Assembly (NCBI GenBank): GCA_914767715.1
Contig: OU612067.1
Span: forward strand, 30,728,162 to 30,792,161
Direction of reading: 5' to 3'
DNA length: 64,000 nucleotides
Source: Membranipora membranacea
Lineage: Eukaryota > Bryozoa > Gymnolaemata > Cheilostomatida > Membraniporidae
In this document: positions 38,091 to 51,002 of the stretch, piece after piece
Position numbering within the stretch: position 1 is the first letter of the stretch
How the letters are laid out: the number at the start of each line of letters is the position of its first letter
Translations under genes and position numbers: made by a program
The notes under the pieces: model-generated
What the model was told of the DNA's origin: nothing
What the model saw: only the letters and a program-made list of their open reading frames with translations
Database searches by the model: none

Positions 38091-38855
38091 TACCCTGATT
38101 ATGTGGTTACACATGTTAGATCTCAGGTCTCTGGTAACATCAGTGTTTGTGGTAACATAGTTTAGTGACATGTTGGGTACTATGCTGGTACTTTATCAAC
38201 ACCAGGATGCTTTAGTAAGCCAATATTTCTTTGCCAGCGCTCCAAATAATCTTGATACAAGGTTAAGGCACAGTGCAGAAGAGTGACTACTGGATTGATT
38301 AAACTTGGTGTTGTAGCTTGAGAAAGTCCTTTACCCAGCAAGACCTCGGTGTGCCTCCATTTTACCCTGATTATTCGGTTACACATGTTAGTTTTCAGGT
38401 ACCTCAGAATGATCAGTATTTGTGGTAACATGACATGACATGACATGACATGACATGACATGACATGACATGACATGTTGGGTGGTATGCTGGTACGCAA
38501 AGTTTAGGCAATGGACGCAACAGCGAACACTAAATTGATATATAACAGTGTGCTGTAGCATGAGAAAGTCTTCAACCCAGTAAGTAAGTTCTTAGGGAGA
38601 CTACATCATACCCTGGTTATGTGGTTACACATGTTAGATCTCGGGTGCCTGACATATAATAAGTACTTGTGGTAACATTGATAAGTGACATGTTGGGTAC
38701 TATGCTGGAACACCAGCTGCTTTAGTAAGCCAATGTTTCTTTGTGTGCGCCTCAAATAATCTTGTCACAAGGTTTAGGCAAAGTGCAGAACAGTAAATAC
38801 CGAATTGAATAAACTTGGTGTTGTAGCTTGAGAAAGTCTTCAACCCAGCAAGTTT
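38091..38855. repeat. Three tandem copies of a 245-270 bp repeat
   Basis: Units begin TACCCTG(A/G)TTAT at 38091, 38363 and 38609. They share TGGTTACACATGTTAG, TGACATGTTGGGTACTATG, AAGCCAATGTTTCTTTG, and a GTTGTAGC(T/A)TGAGAAAGTC end. Copy 2 has lost part of the middle and gained a pentamer expansion. Related single copies lie at 40409-40721 and, partially, at 41382-41415. Confidence 0.8.
38429..38477. repeat. (ATGAC)n pentanucleotide array
   Basis: About ten perfect copies of ATGAC inside the second copy of the 245-270 bp repeat, at the place where the others read TGACATGTTGGG. It grew from that seed. A minus-strand frame through it (Met-Ser-Cys-His-Val repeats) is an artefact. Confidence 0.95.
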
Positions 38856-38869
38856 CTGCGTGTTATCTT

Positions 38870-40400
38870 TTTTTTTATCTATTAGTTTATGTCATCATAA
38901 TTTACAAGTGCATATATAAAATGGTTATTAAATATGCAGTCTAGGGGCTAGTCAGATAGTTCGAAACTAGAGTTGTGACAGCCCGATCAAACTGTTCATC
39001 AGTCCAGAGAGTGGAGACACACAGCAGCCAGCCTAATTGCCACAGATCACAGGACATCAAGCTCCCAAATACGAGCAGCCAAACGCATACCGATAGCTCC
39101 ACTTGCGAGGTCCCGGAGTTCCCAAGCAGGCTCATCAAATTTGTTAGCAGCGGTACAAAACAAAGGAATTTTGATCGTCACTTTCGGTTACAAATGCGTG
39201 AAGCGCCCCATATTTTTTCCCCTATAATATGTTACATTATAAGAAAGAAAAAAGTTTTTTTTTCCAAAAACAGAATAAATGACTGAATAGCAGCCCTAAC
39301 TTCAAATACACATACATAGGAGAGCCAGCTGAGGGTGTGGTGGGGACCCTATTCACATTTTAGTTGACTGATATTTACCAGCAGAGCTTAAGGAAAATCA
39401 GGAGTAAATAAAACTAGGAAAAACAAATAGCTCACTCTTTTCCTCATTGATCTCCAATTTGTTGGCTCAACAAATCGTCTAGACTTCTACACAAATATGC
39501 AGATGATAGAAATAATTCTTTGACAAAAATATCACCTGACCTATTATACCTACTACTAGTGTTCTAAGTGGACCTTTTGGAACATTTTCCCCACTGTTAT
39601 AAGCACAGAATTTAGTGGGATCTGTGTGCTAAGAGGTCACCCTAAATATTTATTTGTGGGAACTCCGCTCCCACCAGTTGCCACTCGCACAGACCACTGC
39701 CTACAACGATGCGGAATGGGAATCCCTCTAGCCTGTCTTGGAAAGCTTTTTTGTTGAACAAAGCTTGTCAATACAAGCTACCATCATACCTGCTACAAAG
39801 ATGCACGGCAGGCAGAGCTAATGCGGAGATAATGATTCTTGCAAGCCTTTATTATTTTGCCAATGTCAAGTATCAAAAATCCAAAACCTAAACAGGAGAA
39901 TTTATTCAACCATTCGGCTGACACAACTCAATCCCCCAGATTTATCTAATACAAAATAAAGAGTCAGTTAACCATTCCCCTGAAGTTTTGTGGCATTTAT
40001 TCCTCTAGTATTTTAGTGATATATTAAAAATATATTTGCCACTTCGCGTGCAGGGTTTGCATTGTTGACGGTTTAGATTTTATGAAGTTTGTAATGGCTT
40101 TTGGGTTTTAAACATTTGATGTATTTTGACAGTCAAATTGGCTGGCTCTCTTGTCAAACTGCTATTTCCCAAAAGACATTTAAAAAGGTTGATGCAAGGG
40201 TTTAATGATATTTATTAAGTTTGTGTAGTTGATGAATTGAATCGGTGAGAAGCTAAAATTCAGTCAACTGTACAGTGATAATTCGTTGTCTGTAAAACAA
40301 CTTATATCTTGTAGATGAGATTATGTCAAGATTTTGCATAGTTATAGCATGTTATATACTGGCCAGCAGCTGAATGAAACGACCAATCAGAAAAGTCGTA
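38870..40400. other. Non-coding stretch between repeats
   Basis: I see no exon with family resemblance. Frames at 38975-39286 and 39709-39891 have no splice or domain support. Confidence 0.4.
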
Positions 40401-40408
40401 GCATTTTG

Positions 40409-40721
40409 CAGAAGAGCGAATACTGAATTGATTTAACTCGGTGTTGTAGCGTGAGGAATTCTTTTACCCAGCTAGGCCTCGGTGAGCCTCAATTTCACCC
40501 TGGTTATGTGGTTACACATGTTAGCTTTCAGGTACCTAATACATAATCAGTGTTTGTGGTAACATAGGTTAGTGACATGTTGGGTACTATGCTGGTACTT
40601 TTTCAATGCTAGCTGCTTTGGTGAGCCAATGTTTCTTTGTCAGCGCTTTATATAATCTTGACAAGGTTTAGGCAAAGTTCAGAACAGAAAACACTAAATT
40701 GATTTTGATTTGGTGTTGTAG
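40409..40721. repeat. Dispersed copy of the 38-kb repeat
   Basis: It shares CACCCTGGTTATGTGG at 40497, GTTACACATGTTAG, TGACATGTTGGGTACTATG and AGCCAATGTTTCTTTG with the three-copy array at 38091-38855. A 10-bp GGGGAGGCAG/CTGCCTCCCC hairpin follows at 40725-40751. Confidence 0.75.
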
Positions 40722-41129
40722 CGAGGGGAGGCAGGGATGCACTGCCTCCCCTAAAATGCCCAATAGAGTGGCCTAATAATGCTATAATTGAATATTTTAT
40801 GTCAGAATCAGTTCATTTGGGATTTCCATTTGCTATTTTTGTCATCAAAAATGCTGAAGGCTAGGGTTTAACCCCAGACTCAACAGCTTGGGCCTGTCTT
40901 GTCTTGTCATTTCCAGGGAGGTTAGTGGTATGAGACTGTACACTCCAGAGAACAGGTAATTGACATCCCTAGTGCTCAAAGACCCCTGGACAATCTTTGA
41001 TTATTACTGATAAAACTCATCATTGATGTTAGAAGTGTAGTTTGTCTGTTCCATCAGTCGGTTTTATGATTATGAGAGTTGTGTTAGTGTGAGATGTTGG
41101 TGATTTGTGAGAGTTTTTGGTTGAAGTTG

Positions 41130-41335
41130 ACTTTTGATTTTGTGGTTTTTGTGGGTAGGGAGAAGCCAGGGTAAATCCCTCGAGACGAGAGCTGGAATTG
41201 AACCCGGGACCTCTCGCTTGATAGCAAAGGATGTGATAATTTATGCTTCGGCTTCCGGGAGGGGGTTACATGGGGCCAAATCACACTCTCAGAGTTTTTG
41301 TGCCTTGGGTAAGGTTTGCTAAATGACTGCCCTGT
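41130..41335 (-). mobile_element. tRNA-like SINE fragment
   Basis: On the minus strand a pol III B-box-like run, GGTCCCGGGTTCAATTCC, follows a tRNA-like 5' part. There is no second copy of the body in the window and no clear target duplication, so the limits are approximate. Confidence 0.4.
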
Positions 41336-41419
41336 GTTTGCGATAGTTTTGTACGAGCGTGTTATCTGGGTGCCACCATCTTACCCTGGTTATGTGCTTA
41401 CACGTGTTAGCTCTGTACT

Positions 41420-43060
41420 TTTTCACACATATATTGTCGAACTAAAGGTCTGACAACACACTGTTATATAACTTCCTATTGTCATAGAAACCAGAGGAGA
41501 AGTAAAAAGATATTGATCACATTCACTGTACTTGCACTCGGAAAAAAGGGTTGATATAATTTCTGACATCTTTTTGATTCATTCATTCAATACATCAACA
41601 TATGCAAGCACTAAATAAGCCAGTTACCCTATCACAACCATATTCAATAAGGAGAGTTTGGTCTGTGGAAACTCTGATTGATATCATTGAAATGGAGAAA
41701 GTTTAGTGAGGCACTATGTTTTATATTGAATAAATGGACGCTTTGGGTGTCAATTATGTATTTCATCTTGCCACTGGCGATTGAGATTGCAAAGCCTCTG
41801 ATCCTATACACCGAAACAGGCTAGGGGTTTAAAGAGAATTAACAGCCCAGAGACAAACCGTTATCAAGATTCCAAACCCCAATAAAGTGCTCACACAAAA
41901 TATCAGGGGTTCAGTGCACAATGAGATATCTCTTTGTTGGTGGATACTCTAATAGCAGCATAGATATATGAAGAGTATTTCAAAGTTTAAGCTTCATGCT
42001 GCGCTTTTTTCCGTCACACCTAAGGTATAGATAATATTATGAAATTTCACTCTAAAAATGTTTTCGGTGTTTGTTGCCATCGTTTGAGAAAGTCTCTACA
42101 CCAACACAACCTGTGTTTACCCCTGGATTGCTATGGGTTTTCACATCCTGTTTGGTCATGTGATCATGAATATTACAACTCTTGTTATTTGCCTTTGCTG
42201 GTGCTATTCATGCGCATCATATCAATTTTTCATGTGCATCGCCCCAATTTTATACAGATTTAACATTTTCCATCTTTTTCTGCACTTTTTTGTCAAATGT
42301 CAAATGTCAAATCTTTGATATCTTGCGAACAAAACAAAATAGCTGGGTCTCAATCTAGCACATGAACCAAATTCCTCCTGATCACCATTTTTTCAATTTT
42401 TTTCAAATTTTGCAGCAATAGTCCTTGAGTGATTTGCTCTAGCAGCAATGATGTAATAGAGCAATGGCTTACCTGCCCGCCCCGTACCTTGTAAAATGAT
42501 GTGATATATTTATGAATGCGAATCAATTAATTCTGATTATTGATGACTACTGTTGCTACACAAGTTTTGAATGGCGCTGTTGATATAAGATTAATATCAC
42601 GTTTTAAGAAGTTAAAATAACAGATGTAACATTTCATGTCATCTAGGCTAACCTACCCAAAATCATGTTGAGAAAAAGCAGCTGTGAAGGCTTCGATTCG
42701 ATGAGGGTATTAAACTAGATAAGCGAAAGCTCTAGGTCAGTCTATTGATCCACTCTGCTTTGGAAGGACCAAAATTCAGAATGCATAAGCTGCGAAGATC
42801 CTTGTAAGTTTGCTTTCTAAATAAAATGTTGCCTATCATTGCGTGTATTTGTAGTTGTGTTAAATGTATCAATTCTGTTCTCTTGTAGTGTATTTTGTAG
42901 TCTGACTGTGTGGATAATATCGTAGCATTTGGAAAATAGATTTTGAGGTATATTTTGCAATTGCTAGTGAGGATTGAGAAAGCAGAGAAACAGTTTGAAT
43001 GATATAGGTGTTACCTGATATGACCAATGCACAAATTTCCACTGATCAAAACAAACAAGA
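41420..43060. other. Upstream flank of the intact C4-like gene
   Basis: There is no recognised exon. Open stretches at 42039-42318 are overlapping frames without homology. The C4-like gene promoter should lie just before 43067, but I see no clear TATA box. Confidence 0.4.
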
Positions 43061-43066
43061 TTAATC

Positions 43067-45648
43067 ATGCAACAGCTCCAGCAGTAAGTTACAATGCATA
43101 CAGAGTCCCAGTATCAAAAAATACGTTAATTCTTTTACAGTTCTCTGCTCCTGCTTTTCCTGATTGTTGCTGAGAAGCGTTGTCTTGCTGATGATGAATT
43201 GGTGGTGAGACCTGATGCTGGGTTGAGTGATCAGCTGAGACAGGTCATGACTTACTATGACGCTAAGTTCAGCAAGATGGCAAAAAGAATATCACTGTTG
43301 GAATCCAAGCTTTCAAAGGTTTGATTCTTTATAAATACCACGCTTTGAGATGGGAATGTCAGGCATTCATTGAAGAGATTACATTGTATGTTTTCTTTGC
43401 TCAAGGGTAATAATGTAAATCAAAATAATATTAGCAAAGTGGCATATTCTCAGGCCGCCCCGTAGACACAGTCATGTTAGCCTATTACTCCGATTGATAT
43501 TGCTATTGCAAAGTATGTCTGGGGAAAATCAAAATTACAAATCGAAACACAGGAGAGAGAAACACTCCATCATTAAATCTCCCCTAATGGCACTCAAACC
43601 CATGACTCCTGTGGCACAGACCCCGTGGTAGTAACAACACTTACAGGTCTTGCCATCTCACTTTTCTCATAAAAGAATCGATAGATGGGGCTAATTCGCC
43701 TTGTCTGATATTCACTGCTTTAGCTGTCTTTCCAGCTTGTCAGCATTTCTTTACACACATCCAAGTATTTGATTTGATTAATTTGAAATTTGATTTATTT
43801 TTAATAGTCTATGTTATATGATGTCGTAATTTATTTTCAGTGTGGAGGGAACGAAGAGAAGAGACAGGTGTCCTCCACTTCACTGAATGGAGCTTTGCAG
43901 ACAATTCTTAAGCACTTCAAACACCAGGGAGAGATTGTCGAAGGTAAATGGATTTCTCTGACTTGTATGACTTCTCTCAAAGATTAAACGTGCTTACTGA
44001 TTGGATATCGAAGTTTGAGAGCAAATGTTTTTATTGTGTTTTTGTGTATTATCTAATTGTTGATTTTTGTTTTCTTACCAGTACCTGAGACACAAAGATA
44101 TGATAACAACACGGCAGCCGCAGCGGTGGCAGCCAAGATTGGATCGGTATATACAAGGTGGGGTAGAACTGTCTGTGACTCCGACTCAGCATTGATCTAC
44201 TCAGGTATACTACAGTGAGCTTTGTGCTTATTATTCTGCTCTATGGGTTAGTAATTATCATTTTTCACAGTCACTTACCATTACATAATCTCAAAATACC
44301 CTTTAATTCATACCACACCTTTCATTGGCTTCATATACGGCTATAAGATTATTTTAGCTTACTTCAATCCTTTTATCACCTGTGATATGGATGGTCCATT
44401 ATCACTTTATACGATCTCGCTTACACATCCAGTTAGTCGTCATCATGTAGGGTGCTGGTTTATTGGTAAAGCTGCCTGCCGTTCAAGTGTTCTTTAGCCG
44501 CTGTCAAATTGCTCAATTTTAAGGAAGGAAAGCCAGTAGCAAGCCGCCTCGTGTACATAAGTTTTCTTTGGTTCATCTTCTATTTTTACATTTTTAATTT
44601 TGCACGAATATTAATTGTTTACAGCTTGATTTCCAATATATATTATTTCAAATGTCCTCTTTGCCGAATCGGACAATGAACCCCTTCAATTGATAAACTA
44701 CAGCTCTAAAAGGCATTTTGTCGCACCTTTTACAGGATTTGCTGCTGGTACATACTACTCAACAACAGGAGGTGGTGCAAACTATCAGTGCATGCCTCTG
44801 GATCCTGAGTACAATGAATATGTCCCCGGTGGAAATAATGCCGTACTGTCTGGAGCTGAATATGAGACCAGCGGCTCAATATTCAATTCGGTACATGAAC
44901 ACAACGTACCCTGTGCCCGCTGTTATACCAGTAACTCTGCCACCATGATGATACCAGGAAAGAGAACCTGTCCTCCCAGCTGGAAAGAAGAGTTCCAAGG
45001 TTGGTGTTTAATAATAGAAAACATACAGACCTAGTGTTCAAGCCTAAGCAACAGAATTATGACAATAAGAAATCAACCCTCATCTCAAAACCAGTTAGTT
45101 ACCTTCTAACTGAGTGGTGGCCAGAGCTTGAAATCCCTGTGATGAGGAACATCAGGGATGTAAAAATCGGTTCCAGTGTGCTGTCAGATAACCCCTTACA
45201 TCCACACCCCGCACCCTGTAGCTAATCACCTGCAATAATTGAATTGTTATTTAGATTCTGAGTTCTCAAGCTTTCACCTAAGTTATCTTTATTCCCAAAA
45301 ATGTACCTCTAAAACTGCACAAGACGTGATTCTGATGTGTCCAAGTAAACGGTGAAGGTTGTCCATTTTATTATCCCATGAATGAGCAGACAGGATGATA
45401 TTTTATGAACTAATGCGGTGAATGGTCTCATTCCAGGTTATCTCATGACTGAATATGGACCTCATCGTAGAAGTACATTTGAATGTGTAGACTCAGAACC
45501 AGAAAGTATAGTCGGGTCAGCAGCAGCAAACACAAATGGAGCCCTCTTCTACTTTGTGAAGGCAGACTGTGACGGAGAAGGGACAACAGGACATTGTCCA
45601 CCGTATGATAGTGATAAACCAATTACTTGTGTTGTTTGTTCTAAATAA
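43067..45648 (+). CDS. Short-chain collagen C4-like secreted protein
   Basis: Six exons: 43067-43083, 43141-43318, 43841-43943, 44082-44204, 44736-44999 and 45437-45648. They are phase-consistent, 298 residues, ending in TAA. Exons 1-2 encode a signal peptide (MQQLQHSLLLLFLIVAE). Residues about 35-65 are a short heptad-like helix (QLRQVMTYYDAKFSKMAKR, SLLESKL). An Ala-rich linker (TAAAAVAAKIG) follows, then the Cys-rich C-terminal domain of the C4/spongin-like family from about residue 110: YTRWGRTVC, GGGANYQCMP, HNVPCARCYTSN, KRTCPPSW, YLMTEYG, FECVDSEPES, GALFYFVKADC, HCPPYD and TCVVCSK. These proteins are extracellular, probably trimer-forming matrix or secreted recognition proteins. Despite the family name no Gly-X-Y repeat is present. 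A decayed paralogue follows at 48741-56800. Confidence 0.85.
43565..43680 (-). mobile_element. Possible tRNA-like SINE fragment
   Basis: On the minus strand CATGGGTTTGAGTGCC resembles a pol III B box, about 50 bases after tRNA-like sequence, in an intron of the intact C4-like gene. The match is loose. Confidence 0.25.
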
Positions 45649-46143
45649 TAATTACAAGTGAAAGCTAAACGATAAACTGTACCAACTGGTTCATATGTGT
45701 CATCTTAGACATGAATAGTTCAAGTACTCAACCTGGGATAATGTCAGACGATATATTATAGTTAACCCTAGAGGCTTATGAGGTGAATACTGAAGCTGAT
45801 TAGAAAAATGTACAGAGATAAAAGCGCTAAAAATATGTCTGGTCTCACGACTGACAAGTTATTGATATGTTGTCAACAGGTCGCAATGTGTGTCCAAAAT
45901 GGAAGATTATGAAAATATTGGTTATGTGGTCTAATATTCTACCTGATCACCTTTGGGGATGAAATAGGTATGAGGTTCGTGATTGAAGGATCATGATAAG
46001 ATTATGTCTTTTGGGTAAAGCCTTGTAACTGCCAGGGCCGCAATCATTACCACTTTGGTGCAGACCGTCTTTCACCCTTGACCGTTTGTTACAAAACGAG
46101 ACTAAAATTAGGGAAGGTGTGTTTGCATGATCCCCCTCCATCT

Positions 46144-46250
46144 TGAACATGAGTAGTATCTGGGTTTCTGGCGGTCATGGGAATAGGGTGCAGCCTGATT
46201 ACTAATGGTCCCAGTACCTATACTGTACTCATGAGAGAATAAATCTCTCT
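46144..46250 (+). mobile_element. 3' part of a SINE
   Basis: GGCGGTCATGGGAATAGGGTGC, in two pieces, and TGGTCCCAGTACCTATAC followed by GAGAGAATAAATCTCTCT match the 3' third of the SINE at 56338-56644. The tRNA-like head is missing, so this copy is 5' truncated or decayed. Confidence 0.6.
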
Positions 46251-46577
46251 GTAGAGTCAGGTATCTGTCTTTGGTATAATATCTGGGTATTTAGCTTTGT
46301 TATTTACCTGCACACCAAGGCTTAGTTAGTCAGTTCAGTTGTACAACCAATTGCTAGAACCTTGCACTGCTGGTTGGTCAACATAACCCAGCCACCCAGG
46401 AGCACAGTCAGGTCACCTTGAATTGCAGAGCTGAATATCACCACTAAGCAAGTCATCCCCCAGCGATCAGCAGCTTTATTATTGCTTGCCTCATTGTGGA
46501 GTAATTTGGTATATGTATTCGTATTTGGTATTGTCACGGGATTTTATATTGAATAGTCTGCATAGGGATATAATATG

Positions 46578-46628
46578 AAACATGAAGGTACCAGATGTTA
46601 TATTATAACGTTTGGTACCTTCATGTTT
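46578..46628. repeat. 51-bp near-palindrome
   Basis: AAACATGAAGGTACCA at 46578-46593 and its exact complement TGGTACCTTCATGTTT at 46613-46628 flank a 19-base centre that is itself nearly palindromic. It may be a foldback remnant. Confidence 0.8.
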
Positions 46629-46639
46629 CGGTCACAACT

Positions 46640-48730
46640 TATACATAGTATGTCAGGTGTAAAATTGTCCTACCATAGTTCAGCTAAAAGCAGGTTCAGT
46701 AGTGTTTTTTCATGCGTGCCTGAACCAAACAGTATACCTATGGATACCCACCAATACCTTACAAAATTTGCTGACCTGCTCCCTTCCTCAACTCTAGACC
46801 ATGTCATTGCGTATTAGTCTTGAATCCTTAAAATGAATATCCATAGTCAACATTGCTTTTTACAAGAAGAGGACTAATATGAATTGCCCCCTCGTGAACA
46901 AAGGGGATAAAACTCCGCACTTCAATACTCATAACCAGCTAGTGATAGTTTGTCTGTGTACGGATTCTGAGAATGATTTGACTATGAGGCTAGGCTATAC
47001 TAAACAATTCTTTTGAAGGGAAAGGTATGCTTGAGCTGAAAGTGTACTTATGAATGATCAAATATATTATGATCACCTGACCTGACAACTTTGTGCTTTA
47101 TCCATGCTCAAGTTATAAATGATAAGCTCAAGCCCACTGTGCCCTTGCTACTGTTATTTTTATTTGCGCTTTCAGTCTTTGCATGGCACTGGTTAAAATA
47201 ATTCCAATCACCTATGTTTAAGGAGAAAATTTATCATTGTTTTTTTTGTCAATCGGATTAGGGGTTCATCCATCGTACAAATATGTAAAATGAAATAGAG
47301 CAATTCTGTGAAATCCGGCATTTTAAAGGAGGGGAACAAAACAAAAGCAGATATGATCCTTGAATAAAACCCAGAACTATTTTTATAAATATCGAGTGGT
47401 CTAATAGTTTACATATATAGAAATATAAAAATGTATGTATACCTAATATAAGAATATACTTAATTTTAAAAACTTGGAAACTGAGAATGAGGATTACTCT
47501 CAGTTGTGTAGTTCTCTTACTGGTAGCTAGCAACAAACATACCTGACAACTCTCCCTATTTGGTAGGGAGGCTCCCAGTTTTTAAGGGTTTTTTCCACCC
47601 CCTACCCATCTCCCTTTTTCCTCCCTTTTTTCAGATTTCCTCATAAAGAAAGCTTCTTTTTGTCAGGGAAACTATGTTTTCCTACCTTCACAGCAAGGAG
47701 TTGTTCACACTACTTTTATACCTATGTATTTGCCTGGTCTAATACAATTTTTAGAGCTGTCTCTCCTATTTCGGATAAAATACAACTATACCATTCGTAA
47801 AATCAGGCGAAATGAGGTAATTCATATTTTAAACACTCAAGTTTTAGCTTAGAAATATGACAAATTGCAAAGGAGTATTCCAGGTCTTGGGTTCTGCAAA
47901 CTTACCATGTATGGCAACAACACGATAAGTTGAAGCAGTGCGCTCTCTTCACTAAAACTTCATACTGTAGTAAAAATCATAGCACATAGTATGATATTGT
48001 CAGCAGGAGGAGTTAACTCCAGAAAGCAAAGAGAGTTTCAACAATAATGTGGTAGACTTATAACACCGCAAGTTAAGCGGGATTAGTATAGGGGATTCGC
48101 CACATACATACATAGACGTTGGCCAATTGCAAAACGAGAGTGCTACACTTTGTTATCTCCTTTGATGGGGTCATGGGAAAAACAGCTGAAAAAGGTTTAA
48201 TGAAGTGATGGTATTCAGACCGATACAACTACACCCTAGACATCAGTTTCTATCTGAAAGCTGTGGAGAGATACCTATAATTCATTATGCGCAGGCTGCC
48301 AGTAACAGTGTAAGTTTTTGTCTCATTGTACATCACTAGTAGGCGTCGGATTCAATTTGACTGCATTCGTTTGACTTTCATTGCAATTTTGTACCATGGG
48401 TGTTTTTAGGGGAAGCAACTCTAACAGCAGGCAAATTGAATCAAACTTAATGTAACATGCTATATGTCTCTATTCTGCTAACCTGACTGGACTGGATTCA
48501 GGCACTCCAAAACAAGATTAAATTAGATATGAGCTTCATAAGAGTAAGCTAGAATAAGGGCGAATATGTGTGACTGTACATAAAGCTAGATTCACCTAAC
48601 AGTGATTTACAACCTGTAAGGAGACACTGAGATGGTTGACCAGGAGAATGTATGGAAGACAGAGGCTCCACCGTCTAAATCAGTGTACGAAGTGACACCA
48701 TCACAAACTGTATGCAGATATCATATGTTT
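46640..48730. other. Spacer between the two C4-like genes
   Basis: There is no recognised exon. A first exon for the downstream paralogue, expected as a short ATG-bearing exon like 43067-43083, was not found here. Confidence 0.4.
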
Positions 48731-49593
48731 AATGTTGTAGTTCTCTGCTCCTCCTTATCCTGATTGTTGCTGAGAATTGTTGTCTCGCTGATGACTCAAC
48801 AATGAGACCTGATGATGGTATGAATGTACAGCTGAGGCAGGTTATGACTCACTATGACGCTAAGCTCGGTGAGATGAATAGAAAACAGGAAGAATCCAAC
48901 AGACGTATATCACTCTTAGAGTCTAAGCGGTCTGAGGTATGAATATAGTATATTCATTATGCATGACTACCATCTTGACTTGGTTTGACTCACAAGGTTC
49001 ATGCTAGATATCACCATGGTACTTGGAGATGTAAAATAACCCCACTGATATTTCAATCAATATTTTTCTTTTGTGGAAAAAATAGATGGCAGATAAAACA
49101 ATATATTTTAAAATTAAATTAAAACAATATAATATAAAGAGTTTTTGGCACCCAGAGAACTCATTTTTTCTTGAGCGATGTGACAAGGCTCAGTCATTTA
49201 ATAATACAGTACTGTGTTATAACTTGTAAAATTTTCTAACTTTAGCCTGGCTTTTGGGCCTCATATTTTGTAGTTACCTTGTCTTGGTTCAATCATTATC
49301 TAGTAAAAAAGCGCACCTTTATAGCATGTTATGTTAATTTATTAACCTTGTATGTTCGCAGATCTTCTAGTTCCTATTATTCTATATAACTGAAGAGACC
49401 TTCCCGCCCCAAAGTACTACCTTAAGTTACTGTATTTCTAAGTGTGTTAAAAGTGACTTCGTTGCATGTGTGGCTAAATTTCCACCTTTTCTATGGTATC
49501 GAGGCCGAAGTTCCACCTATAAAGTTCTTCCCCTGCCCATGTTGTTCTCCATCAACTTACTGTACTTACTGTACGTACATCTTATTTCTAACT

Positions 49594-49695
49594 TATTTGG
49601 GGTTAACCAGGAAATGGGGTATTGGTTGCCCCCCTCCCTCCTGTAGGGAAACCCCAGCTATCTTGTTAATCATCGAGGTAAGAAAAGATAATATT
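49594..49695. repeat. Dispersed copy of part of the 282-bp repeat
   Basis: GGGGTTAACCAGGAAATGG, a C-rich run, GTAGGGAAACCCC and TCTTGTTAATCATCGAGGTA align with the part of the 33.1-kb tandem unit that reads GGGGTTAACCAGGAATTGG to TCTTGTTATTCAATGAGGT. It sits in the second intron of the C4-like paralogue. Confidence 0.65.
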
Positions 49696-51002
49696 TGATT
49701 TTTTATTTTTAAAGGTATCCTAGACCTGCCCCAATTTAATGTTGTCTTTATTTCCAGTGTGGTAGAGCTGAAGAGAAACGGCAAGTGTCCTCATTGGACT
49801 TGGACAATGCGTTGCAAACTATTTTAAAGCATTTCAAACACCAAGGATAGGACGGTAAAGGTTTTTTTTGTAGTCATTTCACTGCCAATGAAATATCACC
49901 GTTTGATATAAATATTCATTATTTCAATGTTTCCCTGTCAAAATAATAAGACTTTGTGACCAGTTACTTACTGGTAAGAAACTGTTGTGATATTCATAAT
50001 CAGGAATAGTGCTTAGCACCAGCAGCAAAAATGTGCACTACTCAGTGATCTTTTCAAGATTTTAGAGAAAGTATATTTAGCCTGAAGATATCCGTATTTG
50101 TTATTTTGTTTTACTTATTCTACCAGTATTTGTTTGTCTAACAGTACCTGAGACACAGAGATATGATAACAGCACAGCAGCGGCAGCAGCAGCGGTGGCA
50201 GCTAAGATTGGTTCTGTATACACAAGATGGGGCAGAACTGTCTGTGACACCAACTCATCATTGATCTACTCAGGTATATTAGGATGAAATTCACACATAT
50301 TATTTCAAGCTTTACTGATTAGAGGATCAAATTATTTCTGCCTCACTCATACGATATAAAGGTTGTTCAAGGTTCATGTGTCAGAATTAGTTTTCTTTTA
50401 CTTTAAACTTAACATCCATTGAGACGAAATTTCTCCCAAACTCTACATAAAGCATTGATTTTTACAGGATTTGCTGCGGGTACATTTTTCACTACATCAG
50501 GAGGTGGTGCAAACTATCAGTGCATGCCTTTGGATCCTAAGTACAGTGAATATTTTCCTGGCGGAGGGAATGCTGTACTGTCTGGCGCTGAATATTATAC
50601 TGAGAGTATTTTGACATCAGTTCTCAATCACAATGTACCATGTGCTCGCTGTTATACCAGTAACCCAGCCACCATGATGATTCTTGGAAAGAGAACCTGT
50701 CCTCCCAGCTGGATAGTTGAATATGATTCATGTGGCCAAACATGGATATCAGTTTATAGTAAGAATATCAACCTCCACAGAACTGAGTTTATTGTTTCTC
50801 CTGCTATTTTTAACAGCACACTCAAAGTTGTCAGGCATATAATAAACTGTTCATCTTTTGATGTTGTTCGTAGTCAAATATTTTTTGTTTGACCAGGCAT
50901 TGTGGCCGGTGCATACTCTTGGCACAATACCCTTCTTTGACAAACCTCGCAAGCGCTTTTTGATCGAGTTAGGGATGTTAAATTTACATAGTGAGAAAGA
51001 GG

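Noticed and set aside
38180-38500. Minus-strand frame with repeated Met-Ser-Cys-His-Val.
   Set aside because: It is a translation of the (ATGAC)n array, not a gene.
2733-49850. All three single-codon breaks (repeat-unit gene, lectin, C4-like exon 3) are TAG, and no intact gene here ends in TAG, hinting at TAG reassignment.
   Set aside because: Five intact genes is too few; two of the three broken genes carry other lesions as well (phase clash, TGA, SINE); animal nuclear codes are standard. Chance is sufficient.
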